Of a DNA stretch of 64,000 nucleotides, positions 46,874 through 57,097 are shown piece after piece (the stretch's first letter is position 1; every line of letters starts with the position of its first letter). This DNA comes from Hyphomicrobiales bacterium (GTDB taxonomy: Bacteria > Pseudomonadota > Alphaproteobacteria > Rhizobiales > Xanthobacteraceae): NCBI GenBank assembly GCA_016185205.1, contig JACPOA010000058.1:59691-123690 (forward strand), given 5' to 3'. The notes under the pieces were generated by a model that was not told the DNA's origin, searched no databases, and was given only the letters and a program-made list of their open reading frames with translations. The position numbers were made by a program, and so were the translations under genes.

Positions 46874-48847
46874 TCATTCGGCCGCCTCGCGCATGATCTC
46901 GTGCTCATAGGTCGTCATGTCGCGGATTTTCACGCGCGCGCTGAGCACACCCTTGCGGCCGTCCTCGAACGTCACCTCGGTCGAGATATCGGCCTCCTTG
47001 GAGCCGTCATACAGCGCCTTGATCAGGGCTGCGTAACGCTCGGCGATGAAGCTGCGGCGGACTTTCTGCGTACGCGTGAGCTCGCCGTCGTCGGCATCGA
47101 GTTCCTTGTGCAGGATGAGAAAGCGCTTGATCTGCGTGCCCGCCATCACCTTGTCGGCGGCGAGCGAGCGGTTCACTTCGGCCACGTGCTTCTCGATCAT
47201 GTCGTAGACCAGCGGGTGACCGGCGAGTTCCTGATAGGAGCCATAGACGACGTTGTTGCGCTCGGCCCAGCTGCCCACCGCGGTGAGGTCGATATTGATC
47301 ATCACGCAGACGAAATCGCGCTTGTCGCCGTAGGCCACCACTTCGCGGATGTTGGGATAGAATTTGAGCTTGTTCTCGATGTATTTCGGCGGGAACAGCG
47401 TGCCGTCGTTGAGCTTACCCACATCCTTGGCGCGGTCGATGATCTTCAAGTGCCCGGTCTTCTCGTCGAAGTAGCCGGCGTCGCCGGTCATCACATAGCC
47501 GTCCGGCGTCATCGTTTCGGCGGTCTTGGCGGCATCCTTGAAGTAGCCGGCGAACATGCCGGGCGACTTGAACAGCACCTCGCCGTTGTCGGCGATGCGG
47601 ATGTCGACGTTCGGGCAGGCCGGGCCCACGGTGTCGGAATAGATTTCGCCGTCCGGCTGCGCGGTGACGTAGAGGAAGGCCTCGGTCTGCCCGTAGAGCT
47701 GCTTCAGATTGAGGCCGATCGAGCGATAGAACGCAAACAGATCAGGGCCGATGGCTTCGCCCGCGGTATAGGCCACGCGCACGCGCGAGAAGCCGAGCAC
47801 GTTCTTGAGCGGGCCATAGAGCAGGATATTGCCGATCGCGTAGAGCAGCCGGCCGGTCAGGGCGACCGGCTGGCCATTGAGGATGCGTTCGCCATAGCGC
47901 CGCGCCACGCCGATGAAATAGTGGAACAGCTTGCGCTTGATATAGCCAGCGTCCTCCATGCGGATCATCACGCGCGTGAGCAGAGCCTCAAGCGTGCGCG
48001 GCGGCGCGAAATAGAAGCTCGGGCCGATCTCGCGCAGGTCGGCCATCACAGTCTCGGCGCTCTCCGGGCAGGCCATGCAGAAGCCGGCGACCAGGCCTTG
48101 CGCATAGTTCAGGTAATGATCGCCGACCCAGGCCAGCGGCAGATAGGCGAGCGCCACGTCCTTCTCGGTCAGGTGATCGAAGGCGACGGTGTCGGTGGCG
48201 GCCTTGATCGAGCGTTCGCCGGTGAGCACCACGCCCTTGGAGGTGCCGGTGGTGCCCGAGGTGTACAGGATGATGGACGGATCGGAGCCCTTGCCGGCGG
48301 CGATCTCGGCTTCGAGCCAGCGGCCGACCGCCGGATCGGCGAGCGCCTTGCGGCCGGCCGCGATCACGTCTTCCATCGCATGCAGGTGATTGTGGTCGTA
48401 GTCGCGCAGGCCGCGCTTCTCGTCGTAGACCATCTGCTCGAGTTTCGGCAGCTTCTCCTTGACCGAGAGAATCTTGTCGACCTGTTCCTGGTCCTCGACC
48501 GCGGCGTAGCGCGTCTCGGCATGGGCCAGCACGAAGGCGAGTTCCTCGGCCACCGCATCCGAATAGACCGGCACCGGGATGGCCCCCAGCATCTGCGCGG
48601 CCATCACCGACCAATAGAGTTTCGGCCGGTTGGCGCCGACGATGGCGATGGTCTCGCCGCGTTTAAGGCCGAGCCGGTTGAGGCCGACGCCATAGGCGCG
48701 CACGATTTCGAGCGCCTCTGCCCAGGTCCAGGTCTGCCAGACGCCGAGGTCCTTGTGCCGCATAGAGGGCCGCGCCCCATGCAAATGGGCGTTGCGAATC
48801 AATAACTTAGGAAACGTATCCGCCAACGCGGCGACGTTTTGCGACAC
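46874..48847 (-). CDS. Long-chain-type acyl-CoA synthetase (AMP-forming)
   Basis: This adenylate-forming ligase has 657 residues and is of the FadD15/ACSL-like type. The P-loop is IILYTSGTTGTSKGVVLT. Others are LAYLPLAWVGDHYLNYAQG, the adenine motif LKQLYGQTEAF, and TGDAGYFDEKTGHLKIIDRAKDV. The C-terminal TRTQKVRRSFIAERY has the catalytic Lys region. GTG at 48847 with GGGAGG 8 bases upstream is preferred; an ATG at 48916 would add 23 residues. It would produce an acyl- or aryl-acyl-CoA inside the cell. Its place between the Crp/Fnr gene and livG suggests it activates an imported acid. The chain length specificity cannot be read. Confidence 0.88.
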   Translation of the reverse strand: MSQNVAALADTFPKLLIRNAHLHGARPSMRHKDLGVWQTWTWAEALEIVRAYGVGLNRLGLKRGETIAIVGANRPKLYWSVMAAQMLGAIPVPVYSDAVAEELAFVLAHAETRYAAVEDQEQVDKILSVKEKLPKLEQMVYDEKRGLRDYDHNHLHAMEDVIAAGRKALADPAVGRWLEAEIAAGKGSDPSIILYTSGTTGTSKGVVLTGERSIKAATDTVAFDHLTEKDVALAYLPLAWVGDHYLNYAQGLVAGFCMACPESAETVMADLREIGPSFYFAPPRTLEALLTRVMIRMEDAGYIKRKLFHYFIGVARRYGERILNGQPVALTGRLLYAIGNILLYGPLKNVLGFSRVRVAYTAGEAIGPDLFAFYRSIGLNLKQLYGQTEAFLYVTAQPDGEIYSDTVGPACPNVDIRIADNGEVLFKSPGMFAGYFKDAAKTAETMTPDGYVMTGDAGYFDEKTGHLKIIDRAKDVGKLNDGTLFPPKYIENKLKFYPNIREVVAYGDKRDFVCVMINIDLTAVGSWAERNNVVYGSYQELAGHPLVYDMIEKHVAEVNRSLAADKVMAGTQIKRFLILHKELDADDGELTRTQKVRRSFIAERYAALIKALYDGSKEADISTEVTFEDGRKGVLSARVKIRDMTTYEHEIMREAAE

Positions 48848-48940
48848 AGCCTTAACCTCCCGGCCAGCCTGCGCGTTGCCCGCGCATGATATTTTAGCGG
48901 CGGCGGATACCGCCACCGGAACCCCTTATGGAGCTTCTAT

Positions 48941-48966
48941 AACAGATTGCAGCCAAATGATCTGTT
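48941..48966. promoter_or_regulatory. Dyad AACAGAT-N12-ATCTGTT, candidate operator
   Basis: Perfect 7-bp inverted repeat in the 197-bp spacer between the Crp/Fnr gene and the acyl-CoA synthetase. On the minus strand the downstream arm runs into TTATAG (48942-48937), a possible -10 box, so a bound protein would sit on the -35 to -10 interval. A second small dyad, CTTG-N5-CAAG, lies at 48980-48992. Which regulator binds is unknown; the adjacent Crp/Fnr-type protein is a candidate. Confidence 0.45.
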
Positions 48967-49044
48967 CGACTAGCTGCCACTTGACAGACAAGGGCGCCAG
49001 GTCATCCTAGGGATGCAGACACGTGTCGGCGGCGGCAATTTGCG

Positions 49045-49719
49045 CTAGCCGCCGTAGCGACTCAGGCGCTCCAGATCCAGCACCGTGATGCCGCCGTGCT
49101 CGACGCGCAGCAGCCCTTTGCCTTCTAGAATTTGCAGACTCTTGTTGGCGGCCTGCCGTGACAGGCCGCAGAGCAGGCCGATCTCCTCTTGCGAGATCTC
49201 CAGCTGCATGCCGAGATTCGGGTAGAGCACCGGGTTGAACAGCCAGGCGATATTGCGCGCGAGCCGGCCCGTCGCATCCAGCATGCGATCGTATTCGGCC
49301 AAGGCGATGAACTGCCCGAGCCGCTCGTTGAGCTGGCGCACCAGGAAGCGGTTGAAGGCGACGGAATTCTCGAACAGCCAAAGGAAGGTGGCGCGCTCCA
49401 TCAGCGCCATGCGCGTGGCGCGCAACGCCACCAGATCGTAGTGACGCGGCTCGTTCTTGAGCACGGTGCCCTCGCCGAACCAACCGCCGGCACGGATGCC
49501 GGCGAGCGTCACCGCCTTGCCGGAGCGCGACACGATGCTGAGCTTGACCAGGCCGGCGGTAACGCCGGTCCACGACTCCAGCCGGTCGCCGCGATGGCAG
49601 ATATAGGCGCCCTGGGCGTAGGATTTTTCGACGACGCCGCGGCGGGCGTGCTCGAATTCCGGTTCACGCAGGTCGAGCGACCAGAAAGCGATGCGCCGCA
49701 GCTGCTCCGCAGCGATCAT
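49045..49719 (-). CDS. Crp/Fnr-family transcriptional regulator
   Basis: The 224-residue protein has an N-terminal cyclic-nucleotide-binding-like beta-roll (about 20-125, YICHRGDRLESWTGVTAGLVKLS... GGWFGEGTVLK). A long dimer helix follows, then a C-terminal winged helix with ISQEEIGLLCGLSRQAANKSLQILEGKGLL (about 170-200). The phosphate-binding cassette typical of cAMP-binding CRP is not conserved, and no N-terminal Fe-S cysteine cluster is seen. The effector is therefore probably neither cAMP nor oxygen sensed through Fe-S; a small acid or CoA thioester would fit the context. The start overlaps the stop of the oxidoreductase gene by ATGA. Confidence 0.9.
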   Translation of the reverse strand: MIAAEQLRRIAFWSLDLREPEFEHARRGVVEKSYAQGAYICHRGDRLESWTGVTAGLVKLSIVSRSGKAVTLAGIRAGGWFGEGTVLKNEPRHYDLVALRATRMALMERATFLWLFENSVAFNRFLVRQLNERLGQFIALAEYDRMLDATGRLARNIAWLFNPVLYPNLGMQLEISQEEIGLLCGLSRQAANKSLQILEGKGLLRVEHGGITVLDLERLSRYGG

Positions 49720-52700
49720 TCGGCGGCCTTGAGAAACGGCGTCGCACCGGTGCGCAATTGCTCGCGCAAGTCGGCTTCCTCGGCCTTGGCAGCGATAAGA
49801 TGCCGCGCTTTGACCGGCCCGAAGCCGCGGATCTTTTCCGGGATGGCGGCGAGCGCGACCGCGATCTGGTGATTGGCCGGCGTCAGTTGCGCCGCGATCG
49901 TCTCAAGCAACGCCTCGTAGTCGGCGATCAACTGGCGCTCAATGCGGCGCTCTTGCGTGTAGCCGAACGAATCGAGCGGCGTGCCGCGCAGCACCTTGAA
50001 CTTCGCCAGCGCGCCGAACACGTTAAGCATCCATGGTCCGAACGACATTTTCTTCGGCTCGCCGGTCACGGGATCGCGCCTGGCCAGCAGCGGCGGCGCC
50101 AGATGGAATTCGAAGCGCAGATCGTCGCCGTCGAAGGTGGATTTCACCCGCTCGACGAACGAAGTATCGCTGAAGAGCCGCGCCACTTCGTATTCGTCCT
50201 TGTAGGCCATCAGCTTGAACAGATAGCGCGCCACCGCTTCCGACAGCGCGCATTGGCCGGGCGCCTTTTCGGCTTCCGCCGCGCGCAGCTTCTCGACGAG
50301 GTTGCGATAGCGCCGGGCATAACGCTTGTTCTGATAGGCGGTGAGGAACGCGACGCGGCGCTCCACCGTCTCGGCGAACGACTGCGAGAGCCGCAGCGAG
50401 TCGTTTTCCGTCTGTGGCCGCGGCGCGATCAGCGCTTCGAGCGCGGCCGGATCGACCGCGGCGCGGCGGCCATAGCGGAACGCCGCGATATTCATCGGCA
50501 CCGCTTCGCCATTCATCTCGATGGCGCGCTCGACCGCCTCCGCCGACAGCGGCAGCGCGCCGGTCTGATAGGCGTAGCCGAGCATGAACATATTGGCGCC
50601 GATGGAATTACCGAGCAGCGCGGTCGCGAGACGACTCGCGTCGATGAAATGGCTGCGCGAAGCGCTGGCCGCGCCGACGATGGCGCGCTTGAGCCGCTCG
50701 GTCGGCAGCGAATAATCGGCATTGCGGGTGAAGTCGCCGGGCAGGAATTCGGCGGTATTGACGATCACGCGCGTATTGCCGGGCTTGATGGCGCCCAGCA
50801 CTTTCTTGGCGCCGACCACCACGATGTCGCCGCCCAGCACCAGATCGGCGCCGCCCGCGGCGACGCGGATGGCATGGATGTCGTCCGGCGTATTGGCGAT
50901 GCGGATATGGCTGGAGACGGCGCCGCCCTTCTGTGCGAGCCCGGCCATGTCGATGACGCCGACGCCCTTGCCTTCCAGATGCGCGGCCATGCTCACGATG
51001 CCGCCGATGGTGACGATGCCGGTGCCGCCGATGCCGGTGACGATGATGCCGTAGGGGTGGTTGGTCTGCGGCAAAGCGGGCGCGGGCAGCGCCGGCCAGT
51101 CGGCAGGTTCGGCCACGCCCTCGCCGCGCTTCAATCTCGCGCCGTGCACGGTGACGAAGGACGGGCAGAAGCCCTTCAGGCAGGAATAATCCTTGTTGCA
51201 GCTCGACTGGTCGATGGTGCGCTTGCGGCCCCATTCGGTCATCAGCGGCTGCACCGACACGCAGTTCGACTTCACGCCGCAATCGCCGCAGCCTTCGCAG
51301 ACCAGGTCGTTGATGATCACGCGCTTTTGCGGATCGGGGAAGGTGCCGCGCTTGCGGCGGCGGCGTTTTTCGGCGGCGCAGGTCTGGTCGTAAATGAGCA
51401 CGCTGGTGCCGGGCACGGTTGCGAGCTCCCGCTGCACCGCATCGAGCGTGTCGCGATGATGCACGGTCAGACCGCGCGGCCAGTCGGTGTCCTTGGCGTA
51501 TTTCCACGGCTCGTCGGTGACCACGACCACGCGGGACGCGCCTTCGGCGGCGACCTGGCGGGCGATCTGCGGCACGTTAAGGCCGCCCTCGTTGGCCTGG
51601 CCGCCGGTCATCGCCACCGCGTCGTTGAACAGGATCTTGTATGTCATCTTCACGCCGGAGGCGATGGCCGCGCGGATGGCGAGATAGCCGGAGTGATTGT
51701 AGGTGCCGTCGCCGAGATTCTGGAACACGTGCGGGCGGTTGGAGAACGGCGCCTCGCCGATCCAGTTGGCGCCCTCGCCGCCCATCTGGGTGTAGCCGAG
51801 CGTATCGCGGTCCATCCATTGCGCCATGTAATGGCAGCCGATGCCGGCATAGGCGCGGCTGCCTTCCGGCACACGGGTCGAGGTGTTGTGCGGACAGCCC
51901 GAGCAGAAATAGGGAATGCGCTGCGCTATGTCGACGGTCTCGGAGAGCGCGCGTTGCGCCGCTTTGAGCCGCGCCACATTGGCCGCCAATTCCTCGTTGG
52001 CGCCGTAACGCAGCAGCCGCTCGCCGATGCAGACCGCAACGTCGTTGGGATCGAGCGCGCCCTTGACCGGAAACAGCCAGTTGCCCTGCTCATCCTTCTT
52101 GCCGATGCAGACCGGCTGATTGGCGCTGCCGTACAGTTCCTCACGCACCTGCACTTCGATCAGCGAACGCTTCTCCTCGACCACGATAATGAGGTCGAGC
52201 CCCTGCGCAAACTCGGCCAATTCCTGCCGGCCGATCGGCCACACGCAGGCGATCTTGAACAGACGCAGGCCCAGATTGTTGCACTTGACTTCGTCGATGC
52301 CGAGTTCGTCGAGCGCCTGGCGCACGTCGAGATAGGCCTTGCCGGTGGTGATGATGCCGATCTTCGGATTGCGGCCGCCGGAGGTGACGATCTGATTGAG
52401 CTTGTTGGCGCGCACGAAGGCGAGCATGGCGTCGCGCTTGAAATCGTGCAGGCGGGCTTCCTGGCCGAGGAAAGTGTCGCGCAGCCGGATGTTCAGACCG
52501 CCCTCGGGCATGCGGAAATCGGTGGGCGTGACGATCTTGATGCGATCCAAGCTGCCGTCGACCACACCGGTCGACTCCACCGTCTCATGCATGCATTTGA
52601 GCGCGGTCCAGGCGCCCGTGTAGCGCGACATCGCCCAGCCGTAGAGTGCGTAGTCGATGATCTCCTGCACGCCGGCCGGATTGAGGATCGGAATCATCAC

Positions 52701-53195
52701 GTCGACGAAATGGAATTCCGACTGATGCGCGGTGGTGGAGGATTCCGCGGTATGGTCATCGCCCATCAGCGCGACCACGCCGCCATGTTTAGACGAGCCG
52801 GCGAGGTTGGCGTGGCGGAACGCATCGCCGGTGCGGTCGACGCCCGGGCCCTTGCCGTACCACATGCCGAAAACGCCATCGAACTTGCCCTCGCCGCGCA
52901 ATTCGGCTTGCTGGCTGCCCCACAGCGCGGTGGCGGCGAGGTCCTCGTTGATGCCGGGCTGGAACTTGATGTCGGCGGCGGCAAGCTGGCGACCGATGCG
53001 CATGAACTGCTGGTCGAGGCCGCCGAGCGGCGAGCCGCGATAGCCGGTGACATAGCCGCCGGTGTTCAGCCCGGCCGCCCGGTCGCGCGCCTTCTGCATC
53101 AGGCAGGCGCGGATCAAGGCCTGATAGCCGGTCACCAGCACGTGCTGTTGGCTCAGGTCGTATTTGTCGTCGAGGTTGACGGGTCGAAGCGTCAT
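49716..53195 (-). CDS. Indolepyruvate ferredoxin oxidoreductase, fused alpha-gamma form
   Basis: This thiamine-diphosphate iron-sulfur enzyme of 1159 residues oxidatively decarboxylates aryl pyruvates (indole-, phenyl-, hydroxyphenylpyruvate) to aryl-acetyl-CoA. The N-terminal domain has LNTGGYVTGYRGSPLGGLDQQFM. The TPP region contains GEGANWIGEAPF and GDGTYNHSGYLAIRAA. A ferredoxin-like Cys cluster is at VCEGCGDCGVKSNC and CLKGFCPSF. The gamma-type domain begins near GIIVTGIGGTGIVTIGGI. The length matches the single-chain form common in Proteobacteria, unlike the two-subunit archaeal IorAB. The start is ATG 53195 (MTLRPVNLDDKYDL); an upstream start would add 16 poorly conserved residues. It heads the 14-kb leftward gene block. 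Confidence 0.93.
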   Translation of the reverse strand: MTLRPVNLDDKYDLSQQHVLVTGYQALIRACLMQKARDRAAGLNTGGYVTGYRGSPLGGLDQQFMRIGRQLAAADIKFQPGINEDLAATALWGSQQAELRGEGKFDGVFGMWYGKGPGVDRTGDAFRHANLAGSSKHGGVVALMGDDHTAESSTTAHQSEFHFVDVMIPILNPAGVQEIIDYALYGWAMSRYTGAWTALKCMHETVESTGVVDGSLDRIKIVTPTDFRMPEGGLNIRLRDTFLGQEARLHDFKRDAMLAFVRANKLNQIVTSGGRNPKIGIITTGKAYLDVRQALDELGIDEVKCNNLGLRLFKIACVWPIGRQELAEFAQGLDLIIVVEEKRSLIEVQVREELYGSANQPVCIGKKDEQGNWLFPVKGALDPNDVAVCIGERLLRYGANEELAANVARLKAAQRALSETVDIAQRIPYFCSGCPHNTSTRVPEGSRAYAGIGCHYMAQWMDRDTLGYTQMGGEGANWIGEAPFSNRPHVFQNLGDGTYNHSGYLAIRAAIASGVKMTYKILFNDAVAMTGGQANEGGLNVPQIARQVAAEGASRVVVVTDEPWKYAKDTDWPRGLTVHHRDTLDAVQRELATVPGTSVLIYDQTCAAEKRRRRKRGTFPDPQKRVIINDLVCEGCGDCGVKSNCVSVQPLMTEWGRKRTIDQSSCNKDYSCLKGFCPSFVTVHGARLKRGEGVAEPADWPALPAPALPQTNHPYGIIVTGIGGTGIVTIGGIVSMAAHLEGKGVGVIDMAGLAQKGGAVSSHIRIANTPDDIHAIRVAAGGADLVLGGDIVVVGAKKVLGAIKPGNTRVIVNTAEFLPGDFTRNADYSLPTERLKRAIVGAASASRSHFIDASRLATALLGNSIGANMFMLGYAYQTGALPLSAEAVERAIEMNGEAVPMNIAAFRYGRRAAVDPAALEALIAPRPQTENDSLRLSQSFAETVERRVAFLTAYQNKRYARRYRNLVEKLRAAEAEKAPGQCALSEAVARYLFKLMAYKDEYEVARLFSDTSFVERVKSTFDGDDLRFEFHLAPPLLARRDPVTGEPKKMSFGPWMLNVFGALAKFKVLRGTPLDSFGYTQERRIERQLIADYEALLETIAAQLTPANHQIAVALAAIPEKIRGFGPVKARHLIAAKAEEADLREQLRTGATPFLKAAE

Positions 53196-53537
53196 GGCGG
53201 CCCTTGGCAATGCGGCGGTATCGTAGTGGCGCCCGTGCCCCACTCATATAGGCTCGCGCCAGCGGACGCAAAGCCGGCGACGCGCAAGAAAGCGTGACAT
53301 TGCAAGGCCCTGCGGTCAATTTCGTAATCGGGGCATGGCGGAGAAGGAAATTTCAGCCGGCCCGCGTTTGGCGCATTTTGGCGCAATGCAGCAGCAACTC
53401 GTGGCCCAATTTTCTCATCCCGGCGCGCGCCAGCTTCTCTTCACCTCCCCCTTGCGGGTCCTCCAGGGGAGGGGAAACCGTGGCTGGTCAAAAATTGTGC
53501 GCCCTGTAAAAGGGACGGCCAGCCGGGTGCCCACTTG
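53196..53537. other. Divergent spacer, 342 bp
   Basis: It separates the leftward oxidoreductase block from the rightward MFS gene and should hold both promoters. A repeat-like element with inverted CCTCCCCC / GGGGAGGGG lies at about 53445-53477. No gene is recognised, and no clear -35/-10 pair could be fixed. Confidence 0.5.
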
Positions 53538-54761
53538 ATGTTGCAATCTCCTCTATCGTCGATCGAGAGCAAAGCGTCATGGGTGGTCGCCGCGGTGGCG
53601 CTGCTCATCATGATGATGGCATTCGGCTCCGCCTGGATCACCGTGGTCGCGCTCAAGGACATCGCCGCCGAAGTGGACGGCACGCGCTCGATCCCGGCGC
53701 TCGCCAGCGCGCTGGCCTGGCTCGGCTCCGGCGCCGGCGGCATCATCATGGGCCGCATCGCCGACAAGGTCGGAACGCGCTGGACCGTGCTGTTCGGCGC
53801 GCTGATGATCGGCCTCGGCCTAGCGATCTCGACACTGGCCCCGCCCTGGCCGCTGTGGATCGGCCACGGGCTGTTCATCGGCCTGATCGGGCTCGGCGGC
53901 ATCAACGCGCCGATGTACATCTATGTCAGCCGCTGGTTCGACCGAAGACGCGGCTCGGCGCTGGCGCTGATCTCGAGCGGCAGCTATCTCGCCGGCGCCA
54001 TGTGGCCGCCGGTGTTCGAGCGCGCCATCGCCGCGTTCGGCTGGCGGCAGACCATGCTATGGTATGCGCTGGCCGAGATTGTCATCATCGTGCCGCTGGC
54101 GGCGATTTATTTTCGTCACCCGCCCGAAGTCGTGCACGCCGCGCCGGCAGCCGGCGGCGCGCACAGCCAAGCGCGCGTGCTCGGCCTGCCGCCCAATCTT
54201 GTTTTCGCATCGATGTGCGGCGCAGCCGTGCTGTGCTGCATCCCGATGGCGATGCCGCAGGGCCATCTGGTCGCCTTCTGCAGCGATCTCGGCATCAGCC
54301 GCTCGATGGGCGCGCTGATGCTGTCGGTGCTGCTCGGCACCGCCTTCCTCAGCCGGCAAGTGTGGGGCGCGATCTCCGACCGCATCGGCGGCCTGGCCAC
54401 CGTACTGATCGGCTCGGTCTGGCAGGCGGGGGCGATGATCGCCTTCCTGTTCACGCAGAACGAGGTCGGCCTGTTCACGGTGGCGGCCGCCTTCGGCCTC
54501 GGCTTCAGCGGGATCATCCCCGCCTATGTGCTGGCGCTGCGCGAATTGTTCCCGGCCTCGCAAGCCTCCTGGCGCATCCCGACGCTGCTCTTGTTCAGCG
54601 GCTTCGGCATGGCGGCCGGCGGCTGGCTCGCCGGGCTGCTCTACGACTATTTCGGCTTTTATGCGCCGGCCTTCGCCGCCGGCGTCGGCGCCAATATTCT
54701 CAATATGCTGATTGTCGGGCTACTGGTCGCGCGCCAGCGTTCTCGCGCGGCCTATACTTAA
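53538..54761 (+). CDS. Major facilitator superfamily transporter
   Basis: This inner-membrane transporter has 407 residues and about twelve hydrophobic helices. The loop between helices 2 and 3 reads GRIADKVGTRW, the MFS signature. YVSRWFDRRRGSALALISSGSYLAGAM lies in helices 4-5, similar to OFA/monocarboxylate-type transporters. The symmetric loop in the second half is WGAISDRIGGLAT. The substrate is unknown; a small organic acid fits the surrounding catabolic genes. The start used is ATG 53538; a TTG immediately upstream is less likely. Its stop overlaps the convergent ABC permease stop by 4 bp. Confidence 0.85.
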   Translation: MLQSPLSSIESKASWVVAAVALLIMMMAFGSAWITVVALKDIAAEVDGTRSIPALASALAWLGSGAGGIIMGRIADKVGTRWTVLFGALMIGLGLAISTLAPPWPLWIGHGLFIGLIGLGGINAPMYIYVSRWFDRRRGSALALISSGSYLAGAMWPPVFERAIAAFGWRQTMLWYALAEIVIIVPLAAIYFRHPPEVVHAAPAAGGAHSQARVLGLPPNLVFASMCGAAVLCCIPMAMPQGHLVAFCSDLGISRSMGALMLSVLLGTAFLSRQVWGAISDRIGGLATVLIGSVWQAGAMIAFLFTQNEVGLFTVAAAFGLGFSGIIPAYVLALRELFPASQASWRIPTLLLFSGFGMAAGGWLAGLLYDYFGFYAPAFAAGVGANILNMLIVGLLVARQRSRAAYT

Positions 54762-56277
54762 GATTTCGGGCTAATCAGCCAGACGCCGCCGAGAATAGCG
54801 AGCGCAACCAGCGCCGGAAACAGCGCGTGCCATGTTTCGCCGGCGGCCAGCGCCGCGGACCCTGCCCAGGCGATCGATGAAAACGCCTCGGCGAAGGTCG
54901 CGATGCGCGACGAGGTCTGCCGGCGGCGGAACTGGCTGCGCTTGGCCTGGGTGCGGAAGCAGAGCTGTATGAGCGTGGCGGCTGCGGCCGCCGCCATGAT
55001 GCCGAGCGCCGCGACTAGGCCGGCGAACAATGCATCCAAGGCCAGCACCGCCACGATCGGCGCAAACACCAGCGCGATCATGCCGAGCACCGCTTCGATC
55101 TTGGCCTGCAGGATGCGGCCGGTAGGGATCGGTGCGCTGGCAACCAGATCGGGCGCGTCCTCGCCCGAGATCGACAGCCAGGCCAATCCGCCGGCCAACT
55201 GGCCGGCCGCCATCACCACCACCGGAATCAACACGACATAGGAGTCGCCATGGCGGAAGGTGACCCACAGCAACAAGGCCGGCGGTAGCAGATAGAGAAT
55301 CTGCATCAGCGTCTGCGAGATCAGCCAGGGGTCGCGCGCGAGCAGCGTCCACTCCTTCTGCCGCAGCACGCGGGGCGGAGAGCGGCGGCGAAAGGCGGCC
55401 GACCAACGGCGCTGGCGGACCACCGTGCTGGAAACACCGGCCGCCGCCAAAGCGTGTTCGCCGAACCGCCCGGAGAACAGCGCGATGGCAATCACCAGCA
55501 AAGCGAAGCTAAATGCGACCACGGCCATCAGCGCGCGCGCATCGCCGAGCACGGCATGCGCCGGCCACCAGAACGCACTGGACGCGTCGGGCGCGTGCGC
55601 CAGCATCCATTGCGATTGCAGCGCCGTGAAGCGCGAAATGTTGCCGGAAGAAAAGATCGCCGCGATCTGCAGTCCGATCACGAAAGCGGCGCCGATCACC
55701 GCCGCCACGATCTGCGCGATCAGCCGCGTGCGCTTGGCGCCCACAGTGCGAAACAGCGCGACGGTCAGCGCGAGCGCTGCCGCCGTCGCCACCGCGCCCA
55801 TGGCGGCCACCACACCATAGGCGTCAAGCCAGCGGGCGCCGCCACGCAGCGCCAGCACGTTGATGAACGGCGCGGCCAGCAGCACGGCGATCATGACGGA
55901 CGCGCCGGCGATGCGGGCCATGCGTACCGCGAATACTTTGCGCGCCGACACCGGCGAGGACAGGATCAGATCGAGATCGGCGCGCGCATAGAAGGTGCGG
56001 GTGACCGCCTCCATGGCCTGCGATAGCAACAGCGACCACGACAATATCAGCGTGCCGGTGACGCCGACCAGCGTCGCGGTGTCGGAGGCGAGCATGGCGT
56101 CGGCATAGCCCGCCACGATCCAATAGGCGAAGAAATGCATGAAGACGGCGAAGACGACGAGCGCGATGGCGACGGTGCGCGCGCGGTGGCGGTGCCCTGC
56201 CGTCATCAGCGCGACCCAGTCGCGCCAGCCGAGACGCATCTCGTGGCCGGCAAGCCAGCTCAGTGTCGCAGGGCTAT

Positions 56278-56281
<4 letters not shown>
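54758..56281 (-). CDS. ABC-2-type transporter permease
   Basis: This large polytopic protein has 507 residues and about twelve hydrophobic segments. A cytoplasmic Arg-rich loop lies near residues 290-315 (VVRQRRWSAAFRRRSPPRVLRQKEWTLLARDPW), typical of two-half ABC-2 permeases. It pairs with the ATPase gene that precedes it; its GTG start overlaps the ATPase stop by GTGA. The exported substrate is unknown, and no neighbouring gene points to it. Confidence 0.8.
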
Positions 56282-57033
<752 letters not shown>

Positions 57034-57097
57034 GCCCGCTCTCTACAAGAGAGTGGTTTCGGCCGCGTAAACCGCGCCGGTTATGCTTTCGGAGAGG

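Noticed and set aside
46817..48805. A 662-codon plus-strand frame opposite the acyl-CoA synthetase.
   Set aside because: Same antisense effect of GC-rich codon use; no signal, domain or ribosome binding site.
49758..53297. A 1179-codon open frame on the plus strand opposite the indolepyruvate oxidoreductase.
   Set aside because: It is the mirror of a high-GC gene. Its translation is His/Arg/Gly/Asp-rich with no motif, while the minus strand encodes a complete, recognisable enzyme.
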